64,000 nt of DNA from Pseudomonadota bacterium (GCA_025356075.1 JANXUT010000060.1:116322-180321); one strand, 5' to 3'. Shown: positions 1 to 10,292, counted from the first letter of the stretch. Made by a program: numbers and translations. Notes: a model not told the origin generated them from the sequence alone.

Positions 1-604
1 CCGGGATCACGTAGTCGACGCTCTCGGGGGAGCAGTTGGTGTCGACGATGGCGACGACCGGGATGCCGAGCTTCTTGGCCTCGAGAATGGCGATTTCCTC
101 GTGGCCGACATCGACGATGAAAAGCGCATCCGGGAGCCCGCCCATCGCCTTGATGCCGCCGAGTGAGCGAAAGAGCTTCTCCATCTCGCGCCTGAGCACC
201 TGGGCTTCCTTCTTGCCGCGCCGCTCGAGGGCGCCGCTCGCGTTCAGGTCCTCAAGCTCGGTCAGCCGCTTGATCGACTGCCGGATGGTCTTGAAATTGG
301 TGAGCATGCCGCCGAGCCAACGCTGGTTGACGTAGGGCATGCCGCAGCGGACGGCGTCGCGCTCGACCGCATCGCGGGCGGAGCGCTTGGTGCCGACGAA
401 CAGCACCTTGCCGCCATCGGCGATCACGTTCTTGAGGAAGTCCGACGCCTCCTGGAACATGGGAGCCGTCTTCTCAAGGTTGATGATGTGGATCTTGTTA
501 CGTTCGCCAAAGATGAACGGCGCCATCTTCGGGTTCCAGAAGCGGGTTTGGTGGCCAAAATGGACACCCGCTTCCAGCATCTGTCTCATGGACACGCTGG
601 GCAT
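1..604 (-). CDS. rpsB: 30S ribosomal protein S2, 3' end outside window
   Basis: Structural protein of the small ribosomal subunit. The reading frame runs leftward from an ATG at 604 and leaves the window before any stop, so the C-terminus is missing. Family motifs are clear: [15 protein letters not shown] near the N-terminus, [37 protein letters not shown] and [11 protein letters not shown]. The ATG at 604 was chosen because GGGAG lies just upstream; a second ATG at 589 (MRQMLEAG) is also possible and would match the usual S2 start more closely. The gene is divergent from map and has its own promoter at 748-776. In proteobacteria rpsB is normally followed by tsf, which would lie to the left. 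Confidence 0.97.
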   Translation of the reverse strand, partial: MPSVSMRQMLEAGVHFGHQTRFWNPKMAPFIFGERNKIHIINLEKTAPMFQEASDFLKNVIADGGKVLFVGTKRSARDAVERDAVRCGMPYVNQRWLGGMLTNFKTIRQSIKRLTELEDLNASGALERRGKKEAQVLRREMEKLFRSLGGIKAMGGLPDALFIVDVGHEEIAILEAKKLGIPVVAIVDTNCSPESVDYVIP

Positions 605-747
605 TGCATGAACTCCCGGGTTGGTTCCTCCGCACACCCCATGCAGAAACCGTTCGGGGGCCCCGCGAGGCTCGCAGGACAGGCCGACCGGCACCCGTCT
701 GCATGTGACGATGTGCGTGTGGATTTCGTTGCCAAAAAACGCCGCGC

Positions 748-776
748 TTTATACCATGCTTGCCCCGTGCAAACAA
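748..776 (-). promoter_or_regulatory. rpsB promoter and leader
   Basis: Reading leftward, TTGTTT (776-771) and TATAAA (753-748) are separated by exactly 17 bp, a good sigma-70 arrangement. A GC-rich stretch follows the -10, as is common at growth-rate-controlled ribosomal promoters. Transcription should start near 741, leaving a leader of about 135 nt before the rpsB ATG. In gammaproteobacteria the rpsB leader is a known target of autoregulation by S2; I did not fold this one. Confidence 0.7.
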
Positions 777-803
777 TGGTTTAGCACCTCCCCCCGAGAC
801 GCC

Positions 804-1619
804 ATGCTCCGCCCATACGATCCCCGCAGCACCCCCTTGAAGACGCCGGCCGAGCAGGCCGCGATGCGCATTGCCGGCCGCCTGACCGCCGATGTCCTCG
901 ACATGATCGGCGAGTACGTCCTCGCCGGGGTGAGCACCGATGAGCTCAACGAGCGCTGCCACAACTACATCGTGGACGTCCAGAAGGCGGTGCCCGCCCC
1001 GCTCAACTACAAGGGCTTCCCGAAGTCGATCTGTACCTCGGTGAACCACGTCGTCTGCCACGGCATCCCCGGCGATAAGCGCCTCAAGAACGGCGATGTG
1101 ATCAACATCGACGTGACCGTCATCAAGGACGGCTGGCACGGCGATTCGAGCCGCATGTTCATGGTGGGCACCCCCTCGGTGCAGGCCAAGCGCCTTGCCG
1201 AGCTTTGCCAGGAGGCGATGTGGATCGGCATCGACCGCGTCCGGCCGGGCGTGCACTTAGGTGACCTCGGGCACGCGATCCAGACCTTCGTCGAGGGGCA
1301 CGGCTTCAGCGTCGTCCGGGAGTATTGCGGCCACGGCATCGGCCGGGTGTTCCACGAGGACCCGCAGGTGCTCCACTACGGCGAGGCGGGCACCGGGCTC
1401 GAGCTCCTCGAGGGCATGATCTTCACGATCGAACCGATGGTGAACGCCGGCAAGCGCCACGTGCGGCTCCTGCCCGACGGCTGGACGGTCGTCACCAAGG
1501 ACCATTCGCTCTCGGCCCAGTGGGAACACACCGTGCTCGTGACCGCGACCGGGCACGAGGTGCTCACCCTCGGCCGGGTCGACCGCGAGCGGCTTGGGCT
1601 CCCGGACAGGGCGCGCTAG
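804..1619 (+). CDS. map: Methionine aminopeptidase, type I
   Basis: Cytosolic metallopeptidase that removes the initiator methionine from nascent proteins. The protein has 271 residues, close to the 264 of the E. coli enzyme. All metal ligands are in their expected contexts: D103 (NIDVTV), D114 (HGDSSRMF), H177 (GHGIGRVFHEDP), E210 (FTIEPMV) and E241 (QWEHTVL), plus the substrate-side H86 (VCHGIPG). The ATG at 804 is preferred because it gives the family's usual N-terminus; the upstream in-frame extension shows no homology. It is divergent from rpsB and is followed after 6 nt by glnD, so map-glnD-dapC-dapD is likely one transcript. Confidence 0.97.
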   Translation: MLRPYDPRSTPLKTPAEQAAMRIAGRLTADVLDMIGEYVLAGVSTDELNERCHNYIVDVQKAVPAPLNYKGFPKSICTSVNHVVCHGIPGDKRLKNGDVINIDVTVIKDGWHGDSSRMFMVGTPSVQAKRLAELCQEAMWIGIDRVRPGVHLGDLGHAIQTFVEGHGFSVVREYCGHGIGRVFHEDPQVLHYGEAGTGLELLEGMIFTIEPMVNAGKRHVRLLPDGWTVVTKDHSLSAQWEHTVLVTATGHEVLTLGRVDRERLGLPDRAR

Positions 1620-1625
1620 CCGACG

Positions 1626-4340
1626 GTGGATATCCAACCCGTACGCTACGAGACCGACGAGCCGTCGGTCGCCTGGCCTCCCCCGCCACCCTGGCCGATG
1701 CTCGCAACCCTGACCGAGCGCCTCGCCGCCGTGACGCTCACCGTTCCGGGCGAGGCGATCGCGGCGTTCCGGGCCGCGCTCGCCGATGCCGATGCCGCGC
1801 TCAAGACCCGCTTCGCGAATGATGAGCCCGTCGAACTCCTGGTCCGCGACCGGGCGCTCCTCGTCGACGTCGTGCTGACGCGGGCGTGGGCGCTGCATGC
1901 CTTCGACCATGCCGGCGAGCTCGCGCTCATTGCGGTCGGCGGCTACGGCCGCGGCGAGCTGCACCCCTGCTCCGACATCGACGTGATGGTGCTTTTGCCC
2001 AAGTCGGAGTCGACCCCCTGGCAGGCCGGGCTCGAGCGGTTCCTGACGTTCCTGTGGGACATAGGCCTTGAGGTCGGCCACAGCGTCCGGACGATCGACG
2101 ACTGCCAGAAGGAGAGCCTCGCCGACATCAGCGTCGCGACGACGCTGCTCGAGGCGAGACTCCTCGCGGGCCCCGAACTACTCTACGCCGCGATGAAGCG
2201 CGCGCTCGCGCCCGACCACATCTGGAGCGCGGCGGAGTTCTACGAGGGCAAGGTCAAGGAGCAGCAGGTCCGGCACCTCAGGTTCCACGACACCGGCTAC
2301 AACCTCGAGCCGAACGTGAAGGCGAGCCCGGGGGGTCTCCGGGACATCCAGACGATCGCCTGGGTCGCGAAGCGCCACTTCGGCGCCGAGACGCTCGATG
2401 AACTCGTCGACCACGGCTTCCTGACGAGGAACGAGCTTAGGAAGCTGAAGGCCGCGCAGGGGCTCCTCTGGAAGATCCGCTTTGCGCTCCATGTGCTGAC
2501 GGGGCGACGCGAGGACCGGCTCCTCTTCGACCACCAGATCCGCCTCGCGCAGCAGTTCGGCTACGAGGATGCGACCTATACCCTCGCCGTCGAGCAGTTC
2601 ATGCAGCGCTACTACCGCACTGTCATGGACATCTCGCTCCTCAACGAGATGCTGCTGCAGCTCTTCAGCGAGGCGATCCTGAACCCGGCGCCGACGACGC
2701 CCGCCCCCTTGAACCCGCGCTTTCAGGTCCGCAACGAGTACCTGGAAGCCGTCAACGACGAGGTGTTCCTCAGGACCCCGTCGGCGATCCTCGAGCTCTT
2801 CCAGCTGCTGCAGCAGAACCCCGAGTTGAAGGGCGTGCGCGCGGCGACGATCAGGAGCCTGCAGCGGCACCTGTGGCTCATCGACGAGGAGTTCCGCCAG
2901 AACCCGCGCCACCACCGCTTGTTTCTGGAGATCCTGCGCGAGCCGGAGGGCGTCACGCGGGGCTTTCGGCGCATGAACCTCTACGGCGTGCTCGGCCGCT
3001 ACATCCCGGCGTTCGGGCGCATCGTCGGGCGCATGCAGTACGACCTCTTCCACGCCTACACGGTCGATGCGCACACGCTGTTCGTCGTCCGGAACCTGAG
3101 GAGGCTCGCGCTGCCGCGCTTCGAACAGGAGTTCCCGAAGCTGTCGGCGCTGTTCAAGACCCTGGCGAGGCCCGAACTCGCCTACCTCGCGGCGCTCTTC
3201 CACGACATCGCCAAGGGGCGCGGCGGCGATCACTCCGAACTCGGCGCGGTCGATGCGGAGGCGTTCTGCCTCGAGCAGGGACTCTCCCGCTACGACGCGC
3301 GCCTGGTCGCCTGGCTCGTGCGCCACCACCTGCTCTTGTCGGTGACCTCGCAGAAGAAGGACATCACCGACCCCGACGTCGTGAACGACTTCGCCAGGCG
3401 CATGGGCGACCAGACCCATCTCGACTACCTCTACGTGCTCACCGTCGCGGACGTGCGCGGCACGAACCCGAAGCTCTGGAATACGTGGAAGGCGTCGCTC
3501 TTTGAGGAGTTCTACGACCGCACCCGCCGGGCGCTCAGGCGCGGGCTCGAGAGCCCGATCGACCAGGGCGAGCTCATCGCCGAGACCCAGTTCGAGGCGC
3601 GCGAGATCCTAACCCGCGACGGCGTCGCCGCGTCCGACGTCGAGCGCGTGTGGAAGAACCTGACGGGCGCGTACTTCCTTAGGCACACCGCCGAGGAAAT
3701 CGCCTGGCACACCTCGCTCCTCGCCGGCCGCGACCCGTTCGACGAGGAGCCGCTCGTGGCGGTGCGCCAGGAGACCGGCCGCGGCGGCACCGCAATCTTC
3801 AGCTACACCCGCCGCCGCCAGCACAGCTTCGCGCGCGCGACCGCGGTCCTCGACCAGATGGGGCTGACGATTCTCGATGCGCGCATCACGCCGACCGCGA
3901 ACGGCTTTTCGGTCGAGACCTACCTCGTGCTCGAGGACACGGGTGGTGCGATCACCGATCGCACCCGCATCCACGAGATCGAGCAGGGACTGTGGCGGCG
4001 GCTCCGCGAGGATGCGAGCTCGCCGTTCACGGTCACCCGGCGCGCGCCGCGCCAGGTGCGTATGTTCTCGACCGCGACGCAGATCAACTTCGCCGACGAC
4101 CCGCGCAACAACCGCAGCGTCCTCGAGCTCATCGCCTCCGACCGCCCCGGGCTCCTCTCGGAGGTCGGCAAGGTGTTCATGCGCGAGAAGATCCTGCTGC
4201 ACGGCGCGCGCATCGTCACGGTCGGCGAGCGCGCGGAGGACGTCTTCTACATCGCCGATGCCGAGGACCGCCCGCTCGATGCGGCGGCGCGCGTCAGGGT
4301 GCAATCGGCGCTGATCGACGCGCTCGATCCGCGCCCCTGA
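1626..4340 (+). CDS. glnD: Bifunctional uridylyltransferase/uridylyl-removing enzyme
   Basis: Nitrogen sensor that uridylylates PII protein when glutamine is low and removes UMP when glutamine is high. At 904 residues it is slightly longer than E. coli GlnD (890). Domain order is canonical: nucleotidyltransferase with GGYGRGELHPCSDID at about 105-119, a central helical region, an HD phosphohydrolase domain with ALFHDIAKG and DHSELG near 525, then two ACT domains beginning near 723 (IFSYTRRRQHSFARAT) and 830 (ELIASDRPGLLSEVG). The start is GTG at 1626, 6 nt after the map stop. All expected catalytic motifs are present. Confidence 0.97.
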   Translation: MDIQPVRYETDEPSVAWPPPPPWPMLATLTERLAAVTLTVPGEAIAAFRAALADADAALKTRFANDEPVELLVRDRALLVDVVLTRAWALHAFDHAGELALIAVGGYGRGELHPCSDIDVMVLLPKSESTPWQAGLERFLTFLWDIGLEVGHSVRTIDDCQKESLADISVATTLLEARLLAGPELLYAAMKRALAPDHIWSAAEFYEGKVKEQQVRHLRFHDTGYNLEPNVKASPGGLRDIQTIAWVAKRHFGAETLDELVDHGFLTRNELRKLKAAQGLLWKIRFALHVLTGRREDRLLFDHQIRLAQQFGYEDATYTLAVEQFMQRYYRTVMDISLLNEMLLQLFSEAILNPAPTTPAPLNPRFQVRNEYLEAVNDEVFLRTPSAILELFQLLQQNPELKGVRAATIRSLQRHLWLIDEEFRQNPRHHRLFLEILREPEGVTRGFRRMNLYGVLGRYIPAFGRIVGRMQYDLFHAYTVDAHTLFVVRNLRRLALPRFEQEFPKLSALFKTLARPELAYLAALFHDIAKGRGGDHSELGAVDAEAFCLEQGLSRYDARLVAWLVRHHLLLSVTSQKKDITDPDVVNDFARRMGDQTHLDYLYVLTVADVRGTNPKLWNTWKASLFEEFYDRTRRALRRGLESPIDQGELIAETQFEAREILTRDGVAASDVERVWKNLTGAYFLRHTAEEIAWHTSLLAGRDPFDEEPLVAVRQETGRGGTAIFSYTRRRQHSFARATAVLDQMGLTILDARITPTANGFSVETYLVLEDTGGAITDRTRIHEIEQGLWRRLREDASSPFTVTRRAPRQVRMFSTATQINFADDPRNNRSVLELIASDRPGLLSEVGKVFMREKILLHGARIVTVGERAEDVFYIADAEDRPLDAAARVRVQSALIDALDPRP

Positions 4341-4353
4341 GCTTAAGCCTCGC

Positions 4354-5544
4354 GTGCACCCCGGCCTCAAGCGCCTCAAGCCCTACCCGTTCGAGCGCCT
4401 GGCGCGATTGCTCGCAGGCGTCACTGCGCCCGCGCGGCTGACGCCGATTTCGCTCTCGATCGGCGAGCCCAAGCACGCCCCGCCCGAGCTTGCGCTCAGG
4501 GCACTCGTCGGTGCACTCGATGCGCTTGGCACCTACCCCGCGACCGCCGGCATCCCGGAGTATCGCGCCGCGGTCGGCGGCTGGCTCGAGCGGCGCTACG
4601 CCCTTCAAGGCACGCTCGATGCGGACTCGATGGTGCTGCCCGTGAACGGGACGCGCGAGGCGCTCTTCGCGTTCGCGCAAACCATCCTTGATCCCGCCGC
4701 CGACGCGATCGTCGCGATGCCAAACCCCTGCTACCAGATCTACGAGGGGGCCGCGCTCCTCGCGGGCGCCGAGCCGCACTACCTCGATACGACGGCGGCC
4801 AACGGCTTTCTGCCCGACCTCGAGGCGGTGCCGGCTGCCGTGTGGCGGCGCTGCGCGCTCCTCTACCTCTGCTCGCCCGGCAACCCCACCGGCGCCATCG
4901 CGAGCGCCGCATTCATGCGGCGCGCACTCGAGCTCGCGGACGAGTACGACTTCGTCATTGCGGCGGATGAGTGCTACGCGGAGATCTACGGCGATGAGTC
5001 ATCGCCCCCGCCCGGCTTCCTCGGTGTCTGCCACGCGCTTGGACGCAGGCGTTTCGAGCGGGTCGTCGTGTTCCACAGCCTCTCGAAGCGCTCGAGCCTG
5101 CCGGGGCTGCGCTCAGGGTTCGTCGCCGGCGACCCTAAGCTCATCGAGTGTTTTCGGCTCTACCGCACCTACCACGGCTCGGCGCTCCCGGTGCACGTGC
5201 AGCGCGCGAGCATCGCGGCGTGGCAGGATGAGGCCCATGTCCTCGCCAATCGCGCGCTCTATCGCGCCAAGTACGATGCGGTGCTGCCGATCCTCGCGCC
5301 CGTGCTTCCCTCGCCCCGGCCCGCGGGCGGCTTCTACCTGTGGCCGGACGTCGGCGGCGATGACGAGGCGTTCACGCGCGCGCTCTTCGCATCCGAGGCG
5401 CTCACCGTCGTGCCCGGCAGCTACCTCGGCCGCGAGGGCGTGGCCGGCAACCCCGGTGCCGGCCGCGTCCGCCTCTCGCTGGTCGCTCCGCTCGATGAGT
5501 GCATCGAGGCAGCGAGGCGCCTGTGCCGGTTCATAGGACGATGA
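4354..5544 (+). CDS. dapC: Succinyldiaminopimelate transaminase
   Basis: PLP enzyme that converts N-succinyl-2-amino-6-ketopimelate to N-succinyl-L,L-diaminopimelate in the succinylase branch of lysine and cell-wall DAP synthesis. The 396-residue protein is a fold-type I class I/II aminotransferase: substrate loop SIGEPKH at 35-41, SPGNPTG at 174-180, D205 for the PLP ring nitrogen, Schiff-base K245 in [11 protein letters not shown], and an Arg-rich C-terminal segment. It starts at GTG 4354. Immediate linkage to dapD (1 nt gap) separates it from the generic ArgD/AspC families and supports the specific name. Confidence 0.93.
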   Translation: MHPGLKRLKPYPFERLARLLAGVTAPARLTPISLSIGEPKHAPPELALRALVGALDALGTYPATAGIPEYRAAVGGWLERRYALQGTLDADSMVLPVNGTREALFAFAQTILDPAADAIVAMPNPCYQIYEGAALLAGAEPHYLDTTAANGFLPDLEAVPAAVWRRCALLYLCSPGNPTGAIASAAFMRRALELADEYDFVIAADECYAEIYGDESSPPPGFLGVCHALGRRRFERVVVFHSLSKRSSLPGLRSGFVAGDPKLIECFRLYRTYHGSALPVHVQRASIAAWQDEAHVLANRALYRAKYDAVLPILAPVLPSPRPAGGFYLWPDVGGDDEAFTRALFASEALTVVPGSYLGREGVAGNPGAGRVRLSLVAPLDECIEAARRLCRFIGR

Positions 5545-5545
5545 C

Positions 5546-6367
5546 ATGATCGACCGACTGCGATCCCTGATCGATTCGTACTGGGAGCGGCGCGCGGCGC
5601 TCACCCCGGCCTCGACGCCCGCCGACCTGAAGCTTGCGCTCGAGGCGGCGATCGGGCTCCTGAACGACGGCCGGGCCCGCGTCGCGGAACCGACGCCCTC
5701 GGGCTGGGTCGTGAACGAGTGGTTGAAGAAGGCCGTGCTTCTGTACTTCAGGACCCATGATAACGAAGCTATATCAGCAGGTTACACGACATACTTCGAC
5801 AAGGTTCCACTTAAGTTTGCCGGTGCCACCGACGCCTCCCTTCGCGCCGGCGGCGCGCGCGTCGTGCCGCCCGCCATCGCCAGGCGCGGCGCCTACATCG
5901 CCCCTGGCGTCGTGCTGATGCCGAGCTACGTGAACATCGGCGCCTACGTCGACTCGGGGACCATGGTCGACACCTGGGCGACCGTCGGCTCCTGCGCGCA
6001 GATCGGCCGCAACGTGCACCTCTCGGGCGGTGTCGGCATCGGTGGCGTGCTCGAGCCGCTGCAGGCAAGCCCGACGATCATCGAGGACGACTGCTTCATC
6101 GGCGCGCGCTCGGAGGTCGTCGAAGGGGTCATCGTGGAGAAGGGCGCGGTGCTCTCGATGGGCGTCTTCGTGGGCGCGAGCACCAAGATCTACGACCGGG
6201 CGACCGGGACGGTCACCTACGGCCGGGTCCCGGCGGGCGCCGTGGTCGTCCCGGGCAACCTGCCCTCGGCGGACGGCAAGTACTCGCTGTACTGTGCCGT
6301 CATCGTCAAGCGCGTCGATGCGCAGACGCGCGCCAAGACCTCCATCAACGAGCTGCTGCGCGAGTGA
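5546..6367 (+). CDS. dapD: Tetrahydrodipicolinate N-succinyltransferase
   Basis: Cytosolic trimeric left-handed beta-helix acyltransferase that moves succinyl from succinyl-CoA to tetrahydrodipicolinate, the step before DapC. Length (273) matches E. coli DapD (274). Signature segments include [43 protein letters not shown] and [17 protein letters not shown], typical hexapeptide-repeat coils. The ATG lies 1 nt after the dapC stop. Odd feature: codons 71-92 (5756-5821) use AT-rich, otherwise rare codons such as ATA, TCA, CTT and GTT, while the encoded residues stay conserved (see findings). Confidence 0.97.
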   Translation: MIDRLRSLIDSYWERRAALTPASTPADLKLALEAAIGLLNDGRARVAEPTPSGWVVNEWLKKAVLLYFRTHDNEAISAGYTTYFDKVPLKFAGATDASLRAGGARVVPPAIARRGAYIAPGVVLMPSYVNIGAYVDSGTMVDTWATVGSCAQIGRNVHLSGGVGIGGVLEPLQASPTIIEDDCFIGARSEVVEGVIVEKGAVLSMGVFVGASTKIYDRATGTVTYGRVPAGAVVVPGNLPSADGKYSLYCAVIVKRVDAQTRAKTSINELLRE

Positions 6368-6447
6368 GGCCGGGCTACCCACCCGCTCGCGCGGCGCGGC
6401 ATCATGGGCGAGCGTCGGCCCGTCGGCGCGGCTGACCGAGGCATCCC

Positions 6448-7512
6448 GTGGCGAAGAAACGCGCGCTCATCACCGGCGTCACCGGCCAGGACGGCTCCTA
6501 CTTGGCCGAGCTCCTGCTCGCGAAGGGCTACGAGGTCCACGGCCTCAAGCGCCGCTCGTCCTCGTTCAACACCGGGCGTATCGATCACATCTACCTCGAC
6601 CCGCACGCCGGCGGCGTCGATTTCCACATGCATTTCGGCGACCTGACCGACTCGACCAACCTGATCCGGGTCGTGCAGGAGGTGCAGCCGGATGAGATCT
6701 ATAACCTGGGTGCCCAGAGCCACGTCGCGGTGTCCTTCGAGACCGCCGAGTACACCGCGAACGCCGATGCGCTCGGGACGCTCAGGCTCCTCGAGGCGAT
6801 CCGCATCCTCGGCCTCGGCAAGCAGGTGCGGTTCTACCAGGCCGGCACCTCCGAGATGTTCGGCAAGGTTGCCGAGACCCCGCAGCGCGAGACGACGCCG
6901 TTCCACCCGCGCTCGCCCTACGGCGTCGCCAAGCTCTACGCCTACGCGATCACGATCAACTACCGCGAGGCCTACGGCCTCTTCGCCGCGAACGGCATCC
7001 TCTTCAACCACGAATCGCCCCGCCGCGGCGAGACGTTCGTGTCGCGGAAGATCACCCGCGGGCTCGCGCGCCTGTCGGTCGGGCTCGAGGAGTGCCTGTA
7101 CCTCGGCAACCTCGATGCCAGGCGCGACTGGGGCCATGCGCGCGACTACGTCGAGGCGATGTGGCTGATGCTGAAGCACCCGACGCCGGAGGACTTCGTC
7201 ATCGCTACCGGGACCCAGCACTCGGTGCGCGACTGCGTGCGCCTCGCGGGCGAGCGGCTCGGCATGCAGATCGAGTTTCGCGGCCAGGGCCCCGATGAGC
7301 AGGGCGTCGATGCCAAGACCGGCCGGGTCGTCATCCGCGTCGACCCCCGCTACTTCCGCCCGGCCGAGGTCGAGTCGCTGCTCGGCGATGCCAGCAAGGC
7401 ACGCGCCGCACTCGGCTGGGCGCCGAAGGTCGGCTTCGAGGCGCTGGTCCGGGAGATGGTCGATTCGGACTTGAAGCTCGCCGAGCGCGACGCGAGGCTC
7501 CTGCAAGGCTAG
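6448..7512 (+). CDS. gmd: GDP-mannose 4,6-dehydratase
   Basis: NADP-dependent short-chain dehydrogenase that converts GDP-mannose to GDP-4-keto-6-deoxymannose, the precursor of GDP-fucose, GDP-rhamnose or GDP-perosamine for surface polysaccharides. The 354-residue protein has the cofactor motif [12 protein letters not shown] near the N-terminus, [15 protein letters not shown] typical of Gmd, a catalytic Thr/Ser-Glu region (AGTSEMFG) and YxxxK in [11 protein letters not shown], followed by [16 protein letters not shown]. The start is GTG at 6448. It lies 80 nt after dapD and no partner sugar reductase is adjacent; other surface-sugar genes are 45-55 kb to the right. Confidence 0.96.
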   Translation: MAKKRALITGVTGQDGSYLAELLLAKGYEVHGLKRRSSSFNTGRIDHIYLDPHAGGVDFHMHFGDLTDSTNLIRVVQEVQPDEIYNLGAQSHVAVSFETAEYTANADALGTLRLLEAIRILGLGKQVRFYQAGTSEMFGKVAETPQRETTPFHPRSPYGVAKLYAYAITINYREAYGLFAANGILFNHESPRRGETFVSRKITRGLARLSVGLEECLYLGNLDARRDWGHARDYVEAMWLMLKHPTPEDFVIATGTQHSVRDCVRLAGERLGMQIEFRGQGPDEQGVDAKTGRVVIRVDPRYFRPAEVESLLGDASKARAALGWAPKVGFEALVREMVDSDLKLAERDARLLQG

Positions 7513-7662
7513 ACCTGGCGCCCCCTCACGTGGAGGTGGTAGGCGGCGGCGATGCGCGCGCAAAGTGCGCCGAGCCACGCGTCGTCGCAGCGAACGGGCC
7601 GGGTGTTGCGTTCAACCGCGTCCTCGCGGGACTCATCGCCAACGTCGGCGCCGCAGCGCCCG

Positions 7663-8994
7663 CTAAAGGTCGCCGACCGCCCGCTCGACACGATATCCCG
7701 CCACGAGGAGATCGAACGTGGCGTCGTCCTGATTCCTCAGCGCCATGACCCGCAAAGCCTCCGCGTCGAGGACCTGCGTGTTCGTGCCCAAGCCACTGCC
7801 GTAGAGCTCCCTGGCAATCCGCAGGTTCTCCTCCGCCTGGGCGACCGCCTCGGCCGCGACCCCGGTACGCGCAGCCGCCTCCTCCCGGTTGAGCACGGCC
7901 GTCTCGACCTCGAGGGCTACGCGAGATCGCAGGTTGGCAAGCTGCTGGTCGGCGGCGCGACTGCGCAACCGAAGCGCTGCCGCGCGCGCGGATACCTGTC
8001 CGCTGTCGAACAGCCGCCACTGAAATCCGACCCCCACTGTCGCAAAGTTCTCGCGATCGAGAATCTGGTTATCCAGATGGTTGTAACCGGCGTGCAGCGC
8101 GATCTGGGGCCAACCCGCCGCTCGCTCCGCTCGCGCTGCACTCCGATACGACTCGCTCTGCGCCTCGACCGCCGCGAGCTCGGGCCGTCGGTCCTGTGCA
8201 CGCGCGATCAATCGCTCAAGGGCCTGGCCGGAGGTCCCCGGAGCCGCGACCGGCGGTTCGTCAAGCTCAGGCACGCGCTCGAGCGGCTGTCCCACCAGCC
8301 GGTTGTAGGCCGCGGTCGAGAGCCGCACCGCATTGGCCGCGCGCAATCGCTGCTGACGCACATTGGCGAGCGCCACCTTCGCGGCCAGCAAGTCCGACTG
8401 AGCTACCGCTTCCTTGTCGAACTTCACTTGTACGTCGCCCGCGTGCGCCTCGAGGCTCGCGACGCCCGACTCGGCGACCGCGAGTGCTCGTTGCGCGCGG
8501 AACACGCCGACATAGGCCTCCGCGACGGCGAGCCGCAGTTCGGCGGCACTCTGAGTCTCCTCGGCGTTCGCCCCTTTGGCGTTCGCTGCCGCGGCCCCGA
8601 TCGCGCCGCTGATGCGCCCGGACGTCCACAGCGGCACGGAAATGTCGGCGCCGGCCATCGTGTACGAATCGTGTCGCCAGATCGGTGCCTGCAGCCGCCC
8701 GGCGGGAGTGTCAATCTGCAGGTTCGGCGCATTCTGGAACTGCGTATACCCGCCCGTCAGCTCAACCGTAGGCCATCGCATTCGCACGGCCGCCGAGCGA
8801 TCGGCCTCGGCAGCCTCGCGCGCGCTATGGGCAGCCGCGAGCGACGCGTCGGTTTCGCGCGCCATGCGCCACGCGTCGGTCAGAGACTCCGTGCGAGCTG
8901 CACCCGGCAGCGCGAGCAGCAGCCACAGCGGTATCTTCAGCAGCTGTCCCGCCCTCCGACGCGCGCGCAATCTCCGCCGGTGGTGGAGTGCCAT
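7663..8994 (-). CDS. TolC/OprM-like outer-membrane efflux factor
   Basis: Outer-membrane channel of a tripartite RND pump. The 443-residue protein begins with a basic stretch and a hydrophobic signal (IPLWLLLALPGAART), followed by the long coiled-coil and beta-barrel repeats of the family: SLTDAWRMA, WPTVELTGGY, VPLWTSGR, the duplicated QWRLFDSGQ and a final heptad-rich helix ending GYRVERAVGDL. The start at 8994 was chosen because it lies 5 nt after the upstream gene's stop and puts the signal peptide near the N-terminus; the ribosome site is weak, which suggests translational coupling. It is the last gene of a five-gene operon (14803 to 7663) and convergent with gmd. Confidence 0.88.
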   Translation of the reverse strand: MALHHRRRLRARRRAGQLLKIPLWLLLALPGAARTESLTDAWRMARETDASLAAAHSAREAAEADRSAAVRMRWPTVELTGGYTQFQNAPNLQIDTPAGRLQAPIWRHDSYTMAGADISVPLWTSGRISGAIGAAAANAKGANAEETQSAAELRLAVAEAYVGVFRAQRALAVAESGVASLEAHAGDVQVKFDKEAVAQSDLLAAKVALANVRQQRLRAANAVRLSTAAYNRLVGQPLERVPELDEPPVAAPGTSGQALERLIARAQDRRPELAAVEAQSESYRSAARAERAAGWPQIALHAGYNHLDNQILDRENFATVGVGFQWRLFDSGQVSARAAALRLRSRAADQQLANLRSRVALEVETAVLNREEAAARTGVAAEAVAQAEENLRIARELYGSGLGTNTQVLDAEALRVMALRNQDDATFDLLVAGYRVERAVGDL

Positions 8995-8999
8995 TGGGC

Positions 9000-10280
9000 T
9001 CACGGAGCCTGGTGTTTGAGCGAGACGATACCGAGCGTCTTCAGTACGTAGGTCTCGTAGACGGGGGTCAGAGAGCCGGTCCGAACCTTGCGCAGGAAGT
9101 ACTTCTCGAAGGCGACCTTCGCCAGGTGCACCCATTTGCCCTCCTTCGACCAGGTGACGTTGCGCGGCGGGATCTGCGGCAGCGCCACGAAGACGACGCC
9201 GGTGTCACCGAAATCCGCGAGGCAGATCGCGTTCCAGGTTGCCTCGGCAACCGCCTCTTTCCCGGTAATTTCGGCCGTGATGTTGGCGGCCGCAGCCGAC
9301 ACCATTGATTCGATCATGTAGCCGGTCTTTGGTGCCCCCGTCGCGACGGGAGTCACCTCGACGGGCGGGATCGCGACGCAGACGCCCACGGAGAATATGT
9401 TCCTGAACTTCGGGCTGCGCTGATGCTTGTCAATCAGCACGAATCCGCGGGGGTTGCACAGCCCGGGCACCGCCGCCACCGCATCCACACCCTTGAACGC
9501 CGGGATGACCGCGCTGTAGACGAATGGCAGCTTGTGCTCCTTCTTGAGCGCACCGCTCTCGTCGAGCTCGTGTACCGTCATCTCGTTGGCTGCGACGGAC
9601 ACGATTTTCGCGTTCGTGATCCATTTGATGTGACGCTCGCGCAGCTCGGACTCCATCAAGCCCTTGCTGTCGCCCACGCCACCGAGGCCCATGTGGCCGA
9701 TATACGGCTCACTCGTCACATAGGTCATCGGGACCTTGTCGCGGATCCTGCGCTTGCGCAGGTCGGCGTCGAGGATCATCGCCGTCTCGTAGGCCGGCCC
9801 GAAGCAGCTGGCGCCGGGCGCGGCGCCGACGACGACCGGCCCCGGGCTCTTCACAAACTCCTGATAGCGATCCCATGCCTGTGCGGAGTGGTCCTGGCTG
9901 CAGACCGACTGCGTAAATCCGTCGGGCCCGAGGCCCGGCACCTCCTCGAACGCGAGCCGCGGCCCGGTCGCGATGACAAGGTAGTCGTACGGGATCTGGC
10001 TGCCGTCATCGAGCGTCAGCCTCGAGGCTTCGGCGTCGATCGCCGTGACCGTGTTCACGAGCCACTGGATGCCCTTGCTCTCGAGTGGCGCCTGCATCTG
10101 CACGCGGGTCTGTGCTGGCGTCCGCCAGCCGACTGCGATCCACGGGTTCGAGGGCGTGAACTCGAAGTACGGGCGCGCGCCGACGAGCGTGACCCGGTGC
10201 TCCTTTGGCAGATGCTTGCGCAGATCGAACGCCGCCGGGATGCCGCCGACACCTGCGCCAATCACTACGACGTGAGCCAT
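9000..10280 (-). CDS. Sulfide:quinone oxidoreductase-type flavoprotein
   Basis: Predicted FAD enzyme that oxidises sulfide to sulfane sulfur/polysulfide and passes electrons to the quinone pool at the inner membrane. The 426 residues start with a dinucleotide-binding motif (GAGVGGIPAAFDL) and include ATGPRLAFE. The three redox cysteines of type I SQR are present as C127 (QSVCSQD), C159 (ASCFGPAYE) and C353 (AICLADFGD), almost at the numbering of the Acidithiobacillus ferrooxidans enzyme (128, 160, 356). A strong ribosome site (AGGAAGGGG) precedes ATG 10280. Unusual context: the gene sits between the pump and outer-membrane factor genes of an RND system. Flavocytochrome c dehydrogenase is less likely because there is no export signal or cytochrome partner. 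Confidence 0.85.
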   Translation of the reverse strand: MAHVVVIGAGVGGIPAAFDLRKHLPKEHRVTLVGARPYFEFTPSNPWIAVGWRTPAQTRVQMQAPLESKGIQWLVNTVTAIDAEASRLTLDDGSQIPYDYLVIATGPRLAFEEVPGLGPDGFTQSVCSQDHSAQAWDRYQEFVKSPGPVVVGAAPGASCFGPAYETAMILDADLRKRRIRDKVPMTYVTSEPYIGHMGLGGVGDSKGLMESELRERHIKWITNAKIVSVAANEMTVHELDESGALKKEHKLPFVYSAVIPAFKGVDAVAAVPGLCNPRGFVLIDKHQRSPKFRNIFSVGVCVAIPPVEVTPVATGAPKTGYMIESMVSAAAANITAEITGKEAVAEATWNAICLADFGDTGVVFVALPQIPPRNVTWSKEGKWVHLAKVAFEKYFLRKVRTGSLTPVYETYVLKTLGIVSLKHQAP

Positions 10281-10292
10281 GGGAACCCCTTC

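Noticed and set aside
2178..3419. Minus-strand open frame inside glnD
   Set aside because: Antisense shadow of the HD region of GlnD.
5760..5790. Resemblance of the dapD AT-rich patch to a recombinase site such as loxP
   Set aside because: Only a few bases match and there is no inverted arm pair.
7552..9051. Plus-strand open frame opposite the outer-membrane factor gene
   Set aside because: No start context or domain; the minus strand has a full TolC-like protein with signal peptide.
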